NCBI RefSeq assembly: GCF_025370935.1
Contig: NC_133501.1
Location: 6,977,902 to 7,041,901, forward strand
DNA: 64,000 nucleotides
Source of the DNA: Choristoneura fumiferana
Taxonomy: Eukaryota; Arthropoda; Insecta; Lepidoptera; Tortricidae
Direction: 5' to 3'
The translations under genes were made by a program, and so were the position numbers. Shown piece by piece: positions 44,830 through 55,450 of this stretch (position 1 is the first letter of the stretch; each line of letters begins with the position of its first letter). The notes under the pieces were generated by a model. The model saw only the letters and a list, made by a program, of their open reading frames with translations. It was not told the DNA's origin and ran no database searches.

Positions 44830-47285
44830 CCACTTGACTTATCTGTAACTGTAATTATTTCATATTTTAGAATTCTAAGCTGCTGTGTTGCGCAAAACAG
44901 ACATACATAGATGTCAAGTTGCAAAAAACAGCCCACTTATACTTATACCTATTAATCTAAGCTGTGGCCAGAAATATACTATGATCATATACTTAATATT
45001 TTAATACATCATCCATCTGCCCAGTTCAGTTGAATATATATTTATTTACATATTAGTCAGCTGCGTGTATTCCATTTAAAATTATTCAGATTAACACTCA
45101 TTTCATTACTTATCAAAGTTCCAACACACAAGACAAGCTATAGGAGGTTGATACGTTTCTGTAACCAATCCAGACGACTACCTCATTTCTCAAGGCGTCT
45201 TCACCACTTGTTCCATTTTCTTGGATGCATCCCCTTATCTTGTGAACCACCTCTCGATTCTGAAGTGAAAGGATCCCTAACATAGTCCAAATGGTTTTGT
45301 ATCACTAGCGTTTTTCCATCTTATTCAATAATTTTTAAATGTATTTAATTCCTTTCAATTCGCAGTTGGTGACCTCATCCGCCGCGGCGCATGTTGTTCT
45401 CTTTACAAATAACTCTTTAAATAACCTCCATATCACTAACACACTTGTACCAACTAAAATTTAACGTGAAAAATAACCGTGTTCGCACCTTTGATTGTAA
45501 TTTTCAGGTAAAATTATGAGAAAAACTATTTTCCGCAAAACCTTCAATACGAGTGGACCGAGTCAGTTCAGTTGTCTTGTCATAAATGACAATGGCAGCT
45601 GTCAATGTCATGTCAGTCAGTCGGCCATGCCAGCCAGCTTATGGATTGCCATGTAATCCTGTAGTAGGTTTGGTAGTTATTTGGTCAAATTTACTTTTTT
45701 ACTGGAGTAAAAAACAATGAAATTTACTTTCATTATAAAAAAATAAATCTAAGGGCCCACGCTAGTTGACGTGGTTTGCACGGAGCGGGTGGTAGCCTAT
45801 TAAAAATAGAATGAGCACCGCTAACTTAACGCGTCGCGTGCGACGGATTTCACCAGCACCCCTCCCCATCTCCAAGCACGGACTTCATATCATATGTCTG
45901 TCTCCAAGCACCCGCAGCAGCTGGCGTAGTGTCTGTTTCCTTTCATAAGCGGAACTTTTCAATACTTCTTCACCACCAGGAAGGAATGTTGCTGTTGTTT
46001 GTTTCCCAAATTACATCGTCCATCAAAAAATATATAAAAAACACACAAGCTCATGAAAAACAATTTTAATTAAAAAATCAATGTCGCTATTATATAAAAA
46101 TGAGGTCACAAATATTTGATCACATCAAACTGCGTCTACCGTGATGTACGAGTACCTAGTGATAACAAAGTTGTGATGATCTGTATACAGGGTGTTTGGT
46201 AAGCTACAGGTAAACGATAGGTAAATCACTAACTCGATAAGGTAAAAGACGCATTCCTTGGAAGCTTGAAATTGTCGAGTAACCAAAGCTAACTAAAATT
46301 AACTACATTATTCAGACTTTAATTCTATACAAAATCAACTTGTGATTTCGCTTACAATTTGCATCATTTGTAATATTCAAAACTATTCACAAATTCTGTA
46401 CTTCACTATTGCATGACCTAACTATATTTAATTGCTTTCATTTACGATATTTCGATTTGTGTCATGTATGTATTTATCAACTTATTATGCATTTTTTTTT
46501 ATCTCAGACCACTCTCAGACCAAATAAAAAGTAGACGAGAAAGCGAGTGTGCTTCAGAATACTGTTGAATCCTCACAAATTCAAGCAAATCTCGACCAGC
46601 AAACTGAATTACACACAATGCCAGGCATAGTTCCTGCCTCGCCTTGCTGTCCACAGACAAATGACGACAGAATCTATAAATTTTAACTTCCCCTGAGCTT
46701 TTTACAATCTTGTTTTTACAACTAACACTTGACAAACGTTTGGCAATTATTCAAATGAGACGTCATCCATCTACCAGCCACACAACCTCATACACAATTC
46801 ACATGCCATAGTTCATACACATAGCTACCTGAAAAAGGCTTAAAGTTCATCATATTAACACTTGAGCATTGTTGCACCTGCAGACAAAGCGCTGGAACAC
46901 AGACACCTGTCTCATCCCATATATCTACTCCGAATTGGTATATAATTATGTTATAGACCCCGTTATCAAACTGGCAGTTTGGTTGCTACCTAACATTATT
47001 GATGTGCAATGTCAGTAAAAAGCTTTTTTAAATTGGATTTTCAGATAAATTTTGGAGTTTATATACATAGCTACAACGTCCCACCAAACTGCCTCGTTCA
47101 TAACGGGGTATAATATGTAAACACTATGACTATGTGTCAGCAATATTTGTGAGAAAGTACTCAATTTTATGGAGTTTCTGTCCACCAGTTCACCATCATA
47201 AGTTAATCTGTTACATTTTGTAGATACTCCATGTTTCAACGCTTTGTACTTGACAGAGGTGGCACAGTCAAAACCTCTCCAAGCA
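44830..47285. other. spacer between TXNDC9 and RFWD3
   Basis: Contains the TXNDC9 promoter side and the RFWD3 3' side, neither resolvable. A repeat related to 56536-56657 lies at 45752-45855 and the start of a TIR-type element ('acagggtgtttggtaagcta') at 46191. No protein-like exon. Confidence 0.5.
45752..45855 (+). repeat. truncated copy of the 'gctagctgacgtgg' MITE
   Basis: 'gggcccacgctagttgacgt', 'gtttgcacggagcgggtg' and 'gcgtcgcgtgcgacggattt' align with the element at 56536-56657. The right inverted end is missing. Confidence 0.6.
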
Positions 47286-49157
47286 TTACGAGGTAGTCGG
47301 CACAGCTTTGTATATCCTCAGCCTCGCCTCAGACAGGGCTGCGAGGACAGTGTCCCCGTTCTGTTGGACCGAGCACACGTCCAGCGCGGGCTCAGCGGCC
47401 GGCAGCGACATCGTACGCGCCCCGTCCAGGCCGTGGAGCAACAGCGAAGCGTCGCTCTCGGAGTGCGCCGCCACCCAGGACGCGCCCGGCGCGCGCACCC
47501 ACGACGCCCGAGACATCAGAGAGCTTCGCGAGGACCCTTGGAACGTCTGCTCCACCTGACACGTCACATCGCCACTGTCACCTTTAAACTGACACAGCGC
47601 GAGCCGCGATCTCTCCCCGTTCGTTCCAGGCCGACACGATACCAACGCCCGGTGCGACTCGTTGTCATAACACAGCGACATGAACGGCCCCTCCACCGGC
47701 AAGCAGCGGGGCTCCCACTGGCCGGAGCCGCTCGCCACCCACAGCCAGCACGAGTTCAAGTGGCAGGACAGCAAACCGTACTCCGTGGAGCAAAGAGACA
47801 CGACGGGAGACATGTCGCCGGGCGCTGACAGCCTTTGGATGTACGAGCTAGGGTTGCGCACATCGTACTGCTGGATGAAACCCCCCACGCCACCCACGTA
47901 GAACTCGTTGCTTCTCACGTGGTCCCAGGCACACGACCACAGCTGAACACCGGCTTGTATCGTCGTGCTCGGGATGCCTCGCTCTACGACCCGCGCACTG
48001 CTGTCGAGCCCCACGCTCAGCAACAAGTCCCTCGGTTGAGAGTACGAAATGTCTCTGATGGGTTTTGGGTGTAGATGCACAAACTGTCCCTGTTTGTAAT
48101 CAACGCAGCTGACTTTCCGGATCCCATATCCAGGAAACAGATTATTCGTGCTCTTCTGCGACACGTACAACTCGTAAGTCCTGCAATTATACGTCAAAAC
48201 GCGGCACCCACCGTCTTTGCAGATTTCCAAGTTCTTTTCTAACGCGAATCGCCAGGATCTTCTGACTTGAGGCTTGACTTGTGCTTTTAGTATCGTGTTT
48301 TTTAGCGTCTCTAATTGCTGCATGTACGCTCTGTTCGCCATCTTGGTTTTCTGCAGTTCGAGCTCGACCCTTCCCTTCTCCGCTTGGAGGGTCTCCACTT
48401 GTTTCTGCATGGTGGTGATCTCGGAAGTGTCGACGGCGACGAGGCGCCTTGCGTAGATGTGCCTGAGGTCTCTCATGGAGGCTTTGGTCTTGCAGGTGGG
48501 GCAGGCGCGGTCCTTCTGGTGCTGCGCGCGCAGCCAGCGCTCGACGCAGCGCGAGCCGAACAGGTGGCCGCACTTCAGAGCTACGAGCTTGTGGTCTCCG
48601 GAAGTGCCCCAGGACTCGAGGCATATCGGGCAGGTCTCCCCGTCGCCTTCGTCTTCTCGTTTCGGTGAGTTCACTTTCCTTATCTTCGCCGGTGGTTCTT
48701 CGGTTTCGTCCATTTTTTTTGTTTCGGGTGTGACGCGCTCAGTCGGGACCGTGACGTCAGGGAGCGACGTCGAGTCCGATTCGTTGGACATGGCCGTACT
48801 GAACATGCTGTTGTCGTTGGACACGAAAGGGCTGGGCGGCTGCGTGGAGTCGTCGGTGTGAGCGGGACGAGGCCACTGCGCCAGCGTGGTGAGACTGCTG
48901 TTGCTCTCTTCGGGATCAAACGTGTAAGTAGAGGGAGAAGGGAACACTCCATCGATAGAGTTGCTGTTGTCCTCGTGGAAGTTACTTCCGTTGCTGTTTT
49001 CGTTGGGTTGCGTGTAGGACTCGGATTCGTGGAGCAGCACGGGCGAGGGCGGCAGCAGCACGGGGCTGTCACCGCGGGCGCCCGGCGCGCCGGGGGACTC
49101 CGGCGCCAGGATGCTCGGGCTGTCGCGCGCCGGGAAATACGGCGGGGAGGAACCCAT
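47286..49157 (-). CDS. RFWD3: RFWD3, RING E3 ubiquitin ligase, single coding exon
   Basis: Nuclear ubiquitin ligase acting with RPA at stalled forks and in interstrand-crosslink repair (family knowledge). The 623-aa frame has a low-complexity Ser/Pro-rich N-terminus (1-170). The RING has ligands C176, C179, C196, H198, C204, C219 and C222 (CPICLESW ... KCGHLFGSRC ... ACPTC). Gly in place of the usual cysteine after CGHLF is, from memory, also seen in the human protein. A helical coiled-coil region follows (about 244-292), then a WD40-like C-terminal half (about 300-623) with RDISYSQPRDLLLSVGLDSS. It is shorter than human RFWD3 (774 aa), mostly in the N-terminus. The coding region is one uninterrupted exon, with an acceptor (gtttcag) 16 bases before the ATG, so a 5' noncoding exon lies upstream. 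Confidence 0.92.
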   Translation of the reverse strand: MGSSPPYFPARDSPSILAPESPGAPGARGDSPVLLPPSPVLLHESESYTQPNENSNGSNFHEDNSNSIDGVFPSPSTYTFDPEESNSSLTTLAQWPRPAHTDDSTQPPSPFVSNDNSMFSTAMSNESDSTSLPDVTVPTERVTPETKKMDETEEPPAKIRKVNSPKREDEGDGETCPICLESWGTSGDHKLVALKCGHLFGSRCVERWLRAQHQKDRACPTCKTKASMRDLRHIYARRLVAVDTSEITTMQKQVETLQAEKGRVELELQKTKMANRAYMQQLETLKNTILKAQVKPQVRRSWRFALEKNLEICKDGGCRVLTYNCRTYELYVSQKSTNNLFPGYGIRKVSCVDYKQGQFVHLHPKPIRDISYSQPRDLLLSVGLDSSARVVERGIPSTTIQAGVQLWSCAWDHVRSNEFYVGGVGGFIQQYDVRNPSSYIQRLSAPGDMSPVVSLCSTEYGLLSCHLNSCWLWVASGSGQWEPRCLPVEGPFMSLCYDNESHRALVSCRPGTNGERSRLALCQFKGDSGDVTCQVEQTFQGSSRSSLMSRASWVRAPGASWVAAHSESDASLLLHGLDGARTMSLPAAEPALDVCSVQQNGDTVLAALSEARLRIYKAVPTTS

Positions 49158-49433
49158 TTTCGATCATAGGGGCCTGAAACGTAAATGATTATCAGAATAC
49201 ATTATTTCAATACGAAATTATTATAGGACCACTAAGGTTCCAAAACTGTGACTATGTGTCAATTTTAGGCTCCATAGCACAATTTCGAAAATCAATATAT
49301 ATTCCTAAGTACGATATTCCTTATTAAGACAAAACTCCGAAAATCAAAATTTATAATGTACGAAATTCCTAAAATTGTTGGTCCTGATGTACTTTATGAA
49401 TAAATCAGGTCTATATTATTTTGCATAAATTAA

Positions 49434-49999
49434 TTGTCCTAATTGAAATTTGCATAATGTTAATTCGCATAACTGAATACGCATAAGGTGGATTGGCATA
49501 ACAGTAAGTTGGCATAATTTTAATTAGCATAACATTACTTTGCATAAGTATAAAATAGTATAAACATAAAATGATTATTTTAATGAAATTGTAAATTTTA
49601 TTTTTCATACAATATATAGTGTAACATTAAGTGAAAAATTATTGCTAAAAGTAAAATGATTATTGTTTTATTTACTCAATTCAATAAGATCTGAGAAGTG
49701 AACTACTATGGGAAAATATCTATTACTGGGCTATCAAAAAAAAACCTAACATCAAAGCCTTCTAAACCTAAACTAACCGAGTCGGTTTAGCCCTGAACAA
49801 GCTAATTCACTCGCTTGATAAAATTATGCAGACCCACTTGCTCATTCCGTTCCGTTATCCAGTAGGATAAAAAAAAATGCATTATTTCAATTATGCGGGT
49901 TCATTATTTATTATGCTAAATAAGTGTAATGCTTCTTTATAATTATGCAAGGTGCTGTTATGCACAATTATGTTATGCAAAATCATATTAGGACAATAA
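49434..49999. mobile_element. DNA element with repeated GCATAA subterminal motifs
   Basis: The ends are inverted: left 'attgtcctaattgaaatttg', right 'caaaatcatattaggacaat'. Inside the left end 'gcataa' recurs about every 18 bases (roughly 49450, 49467, 49481, 49497, 49513, 49529, 49547). The right end carries the inverse 'ttatgc' several times. Subterminal arrays of a short motif are usual transposase-binding sites in hAT-like and related elements. About 566 bp, no coding capacity. Superfamily not assigned. Confidence 0.75.
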
Positions 50000-52680
50000 G
50001 GGGCACCCGAATAAATCATAAATCAAATGACTTTCTTTTCGAAAATCAATATTCCTTTGTATAAAATATGTAATGAAAATATTTCAAAATTCGACATATC
50101 TGAAACTTAAAGAAGATACCTACAAACAAAAAGCCTAATTAATAATTAGCCTAATTCTCGAAAAATCAACACAATTACAATGATCAAACACGACAGAAGA
50201 TATAGGCCTTGAATGGACATATTATGTAGATTGTTATGTTTAAATATTGTTAGGTTATGTTAGTACTGTATCAGGGCCTAAAGCTCAAACTACACAGATA
50301 CGGAAGACTTTGTCAGGTTATAACCACGCTTTAGCTAAAGTCTACCGAACGAAATACAAATGTCATTAGAATAATCGTGGCCTAGAGATTTTTACATTAG
50401 ACTAGCTGTTGCCCGCGGCGTCGCCCCCGTTGTACTTTTTCTGTATTTTCTTCCATAAAAACCTTCTCCTGATAGTATCAACACAACAAAAAAAGAATTA
50501 ACGAAATCGGACCAGTTGTTCCCGAGTTTTGCGCTTAGCAACACATTTTACGATTCATTTTTATTTATATAGATAGATATTTTAAATGTGGGTTAAATTA
50601 ATGTCATTAGAATTTTCATGTACAATCAAGTGCAAAAATAAATATCTATTCGAACCACTCAGATATATGTTACTACGCATTATTACGTCGGAATAAAAGT
50701 TTGTGGTACTTATTTTTGAAACTTTGAATAAATTCATATTTTACACTTGACAGTACTAGCAGTTTTTTACATTAGATATTTTTAAATATGGGTCAACTGA
50801 ACATCAGACATGTATCCAAGAATTTTGTACATTATTAATTTTGATTTTCGCAGTTTTGTCTTTAGGAATATCGTACTTAGAAATTTTGATCAAACAACCT
50901 ATTTTTAATGCAATGTGCCGCTTCTGTGGCTTATAGTTGTGAATGAACTGAAGCTTTTTAAATTAAACCTAAATAAAGCCCTTTAAAAATGTTGCCAGCA
51001 GATTTTTTTTTACTGTCTGGATGTGACGTTCACTGAAGTGCAGCTCAGGTAAGCCAGCACCAGCAGCTGGGTAACTGAGCTACACGCCCCAGGTGACTTC
51101 TAACAGTTACATTATAAAAAAGGATGGACTCAGTAATGTGCTCTGGGAAATAAAATCTTCATAAGGCGCATCAAATTTATAATTAAACAACAAAAACTGA
51201 CCAAGAGTAAGTGGACTCACAGAAATATATGGGGACTCCCCTTAAACTTTAGGCTTTTTACATTTATTTACTCTTATAGCAAGTACCTTGTTATTTTTTC
51301 TCTGTGTAACTATTTTCTTTATCGCTTACTATTTCTGGTGTACAATAAAGTGTCTTTGTATTGTATTGTATTGCATGTACCTAGTGGCCATAGTAAAAGT
51401 TCAAGTGACCCTATTATAGTATAGTTCAAAAGGTACAACACTATGACAGAGGGATGGACAGCCAATGAAGCAAACCAAAAGTAAAGGATCAAAATTATTT
51501 TTTCATAAAATACAACTATAATTATAGAACTATAGAACATCCTGTAGGTTCAAGTAAACATGTTTGATCTTGATTATTTCTTATTTATTTTTGCTCATAA
51601 ATTAACAGTAAGGTAAATAATCCATTTTTTACTGTTTTATGTCATGCACATGTGACATAAAACAGTAAGAAATGGATAAAAAAGCAAAACTAAAATTATA
51701 AAATATTCAATTTCCTTTTCTATTTTATTTATCTTATCTGCATATTCATACCAAATTTTAAGTGAATCCTTGCCAAGATTTGAAGATAATTTACTTTTGA
51801 CTTGTATTTTCTAAAATGCAGTCATTTAACAAATTGAAATTCAAAGTGATGACTCGTGTTTTTGAGGTGTCTATAAAATAAAAACTCAGGAAAGACTAGA
51901 AAAACGCGGCCATTGCATGCCGTTTTTTATGAACACAGCCTGGATGGAGTTGCCCCACTTTGAAGAACAGGTTTCTGCTGATTCTGAGAACATGTACATA
52001 TAAAACAACTTTGTCCAGCCGACCAGGAACGTTAGAAGAACAGTAGTAGATCAAAACTTACTTTTTATAGCTGTTCAAACGAAGAAAATCAAATGTTTGG
52101 TCTAATGTTTCGATGTGCTCCTGGCTTAGGTTCTGTTTCCTACAGCTCCCAGGCATCCACTTATCATTCACTAAACAGCGTAAACGAAAGTCAACCATTC
52201 ATGTTTGTGTCTAAATAAATCGCAATAAAAGACTAAATCATAATTTTTAATAATAAATTCACTCGAAAACAATGAAAAAGCTGGTATTTTTATTTTTGAC
52301 AACTTCAGCTGCATAGCATAGCTTATAAAACACAGACAGAGTACTTTTTTTTATAAAATCGCCGTTTGTTTTCTGCGGCTGTGCTATTGGTCAGTTAAAG
52401 ACAACAAACCTGTTTTAACCAATCAAAGATAAACGTCATTTAAAGGCGAACGTTTAAATAAGCACCAGAAAGAAGCACACTTTAAAACACAATCCCAGAA
52501 AAAATCATAACAGGGATTTAATATAGAGAAATATTTTCAGATTCAGGCTTATATATAATTTTTTAGAAATTTGTGGGATAAAAAGCAAGATTTTAGTTTT
52601 GTGTGATTTTTAGTGGATTTTTACTTGGCTAGAAAACTTTTGCAATCAATGAAATGTCAACTCTAGACATAGTCTATGGT
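50000..52680. other. RFWD3 upstream region and spacer
   Basis: The RFWD3 5' noncoding exon and promoter should be here but cannot be placed. 50402-50580 is a 'tagctgttgcccgcg' dispersed element. 51623-51675 is a hairpin with arms 'ttactgttttatgtca' and 'tgacataaaacagtaa'. The rest is AT-rich with no gene recognised. Confidence 0.5.
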
Positions 52681-52988
52681 ATTTATTTATATTTTTGCGC
52701 TGTTGGCAGCAGTGTCGAAATAGCAGAGAACGGAGACATAACGGGTCGCGATCGCTCTGCTTTTTTATCAATTTACAACTCGACGAGCTTATTATCGTGA
52801 TTTGTTTGTGTAAAAACGTAATCAGTAAATAGTAATAAGTGTTTCGCGTAACTATTCCACCAGCGCGGGTTTGTGGTGTCGAGTGATACCGTGTTACAAG
52901 TTGCGAGCAATGGCGGTGTGTCGGAAAGAAATGTTTGTTTAGGATTATAAATCCATCGTGTTTTCGTCCGTGATGGCATCGTTTAACG
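52681..52988 (+). promoter_or_regulatory. BTBD7: probable BTBD7 promoter side and first exon
   Basis: GC content rises here before the first splice donor (ACG|gtaagt, 52988/52989). An ATG at 52973 opens a short frame that stays open through the next exon (54184-54249) and stops in 55409-55525 before the BTBD7 start, so it reads as a spliced upstream frame of about 36 codons. The transcription start cannot be fixed from sequence. Confidence 0.4.
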
Positions 52989-53194
52989 GTAAGTAACTAT
53001 ACAGACGCCCGTCCGTCGCAATTCACGCGACGTACCTTTAAATTGTTTAAGACTAGTGAGATAATAAACATAAACACGATACGCAGAATCTGAAGTAATC
53101 CAAACAAGTTTTCGGAGTTGTAAATTTTGAATGTGTGCTAAATTTGTGGGGCAGGCTTGGTCAATAGCGTGCATATAGCTGGAGGCCAGGCCTG

Positions 53195-53375
53195 TTGACA
53201 TTTAAGGTGATGGTAACGGCTAGTGTCGCAAGCACTGGCAAAGTAGGTCATCCTCGCTCGGGTCAGCTGCGCGCGCCGCTCCGACGTCACGCCCGCCGCC
53301 CCGCGCCCCCCGGCCCCCGGCCCCGGCACCCTCCGGGCGCACCCCTGCACTATCACTTTCAAAATGCACAGATAA
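53195..53375. other. GC-rich island in BTBD7 leader intron
   Basis: About 110 bases of very high GC with many CpG ('cgccccgcgccccccggccc') in an otherwise AT-rich intron. Frames on both strands are Pro/Arg/Ala-rich and show no domain. It could be an alternative promoter, an unrecognised exon or a GC-rich repeat. Confidence 0.35.
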
Positions 53376-54183
53376 TGTGACCTATATCTGCAATCTAGGG
53401 CACCTAGGCCAACACTGAAAGCTACTGCTATTTTGGATAGCCAAGGTTGATGTGCTATGAAAGGGTTTTTGGGGGTTAGTTTTGGTCATAACTTGACAAG
53501 GAATGAGATGGATGCAGTGACTTTCTTAGTTCACCCTCCCTATGAATTGCTTGCTATGTGCAAATTGCATTACCACAGCAAAGAAGCAACTTAAAAAAAT
53601 CTAATTGGACTGTCTAAAACTACTTTAAACTAATAATTTAGCACTGTAAAGGACCTAGGACCTAAATTTGTGGAAAATGTGGTTTCAATTAAATATCCTG
53701 AGATTTTACTGATGGCTAATGAGACCACATATATTTGGCTGATGGTACATCCTGAAAATAAGCATTAAATCAAAACAAAACTTATTTGTTTTATAATAAT
53801 AATAATTTATTTATTCAGACAACTAGATCCAAAAATTTTGTTAGTATTTCCTAAATGTGTCTGTTTCTGTTGTTATGATAGCACTAAAATGAAACTACAT
53901 TGCAAAACAAGTTTTTTATTCTGGCTGGTTAGAACATTTTCCAAAATCATTATTTACCTGTAGAGTAATTTTCATTCATATTTTTCCCCAAATGCTTTTT
54001 TTCTCACATGGTTTTCAGTGAGTTAAAATTGGAAAAAAACGCGATTCTGGAAATAAGCTTCAGTAAAAAATCGTACAGGCAAATAATGTATCAACCCTCA
54101 GTCTCAATCAGTTGTAGTTGTACCTCAGTGTAATGTTGTGGTGGTGATAAATTGGTTTGTGTGAGTTGTGTGTGTTCTTACAG

Positions 54184-54249
54184 TGTGGAGGTGGAGGAAC
54201 TGCATGAACACGCATATCTTGCATAAGCGTAGCTATCATAAGGTCGCGG
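54184..54249 (+). other. BTBD7: probable 5' leader exon of BTBD7
   Basis: A good acceptor (gtgttcttacag) and donor (gtgagc) bound 66 bases. Phase agrees with the short frame entering from 52988 and leaving to 55409. No similarity to known BTBD7 protein, so probably leader sequence. Confidence 0.45.
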
Positions 54250-54547
54250 GTGAGCAAAGAAATTCTTTTAGTTCATTGATTGAACCTCAGGTTATCTGGT
54301 TACTGAATGTAGCTACATGAGATCAGCTGTGAGCTAGCCTTCATTGTTAGTAAACTGTGAGTCATGGCGAGGGCTAAATGCTGAGTGTGGTGTAAACATG
54401 AACCTTTGCTGTTGATGTTATTGATAGATCTTTCTTAAGGCGTAAATTCTATGAATAATGTTTATATTTAGATCACGTTTGCTATTTGTCGTAGCAAAAG
54501 TGATCTACTCTATTAAATCCTAGAATCATATAATTTTATTTTTAATA

Positions 54548-54728
54548 CTAGCTTTTGCCCGCGGCTTCGCCCGCGTGGAATTCGGCTATCGCGCGCTGTT
54601 TTCCCTGATAAAAAGTAGCCTAGGTATGTCACTCTCTGGCCCATAAACTATCTCTATGCCAAAATTAACGTTGATCCAAACATACAAACACACACACTTT
54701 TGCATAAATTTATAATATTAGTATGGAT
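54548..54728 (+). repeat. 'tagcttttgcccgcggcttc' dispersed element, complete-looking
   Basis: It runs from 'actagcttttgcccgcgg' through 'aaaaagtagcctaggtatgt' to 'tttataatattagtatggat', the reverse of the ends seen at 9605-9833 and 62135-62335. About 180 bp. Confidence 0.75.
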
Positions 54729-55101
54729 AAAATTCCTAAAAAAATTCCAATTAGTCTGGTAGTTTGATTATCAGAAAATATTCAACAAATAATGTCTATT
54801 AATTGACAAAATAAAAATAAATGAGATATTACAGCCGTTAGTTCCAACACGTTCGCGCGGAGTGACGTCACATGAAACTCATTGAAATGTAACTATCCCC
54901 TGCCATAATTACGGGTTACAGCATTAGTTCCAAAACTGTTTCGTGAGGGGCCGTGGTAGACTGACAGTGGGGTGTAATGGTGGCCTCCTGTCCCAGAGGA
55001 CCTCGAAATGTCTACAAGTTCTCATGATAAAGTCCTTATTCCTCGACAACTCTAAAAATGTACTTAGTACATCAACTTGTAATACTGAGGAGCCTCATTC
55101 A

Positions 55102-55227
55102 GCAGGGCTACTACGAAACTCGAAGTTCGTGTTGTGTGGTCCCTCTGACACTTTTACTATTTAATATGAGAGCGAGAGGGACGGTACAATACGAACTTCG
55201 AGTTTCGAGTTTCGTAGTAGCCCTGCA
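55102..55227. mobile_element. MITE, full copy of the 'gggctactacgaaactcgaa' family
   Basis: 126 bp with inverted ends 'agcagggctactacgaaact' and 'agtttcgtagtagccctgc', the same family as 21474-21604 in the opposite orientation. It lies in a BTBD7 leader intron. Confidence 0.85.
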
Positions 55228-55450
55228 GCTCTGTCGACCTGAGCCTCAAACCAGAGGTAACAAACTACATGCCATCAGAAGTTGTGAGTTCAAATGTGAC
55301 TTAAGAATAACACTGCACTCGCCTCAAGGGGTAATCGATAACTACCTACAATTCCAGGCAGACCTTCAGTACAGACATTGAAGGGTGGTGTTTGATTGTG
55401 CGTTACAGGAGCGGCGCAGGGCTGCGCGGCGCGGTGATGCCGGGCGCCCC

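Noticed and set aside
47244..49169. Several long antisense frames (up to 194 codons) across RFWD3
   Set aside because: They mirror the codon structure of the real gene and show no domains of their own.
53195..53375. GC-rich block as a BTBD7 coding exon
   Set aside because: No BTBD7-like residues in any frame and no donor/acceptor pair with fitting phase.
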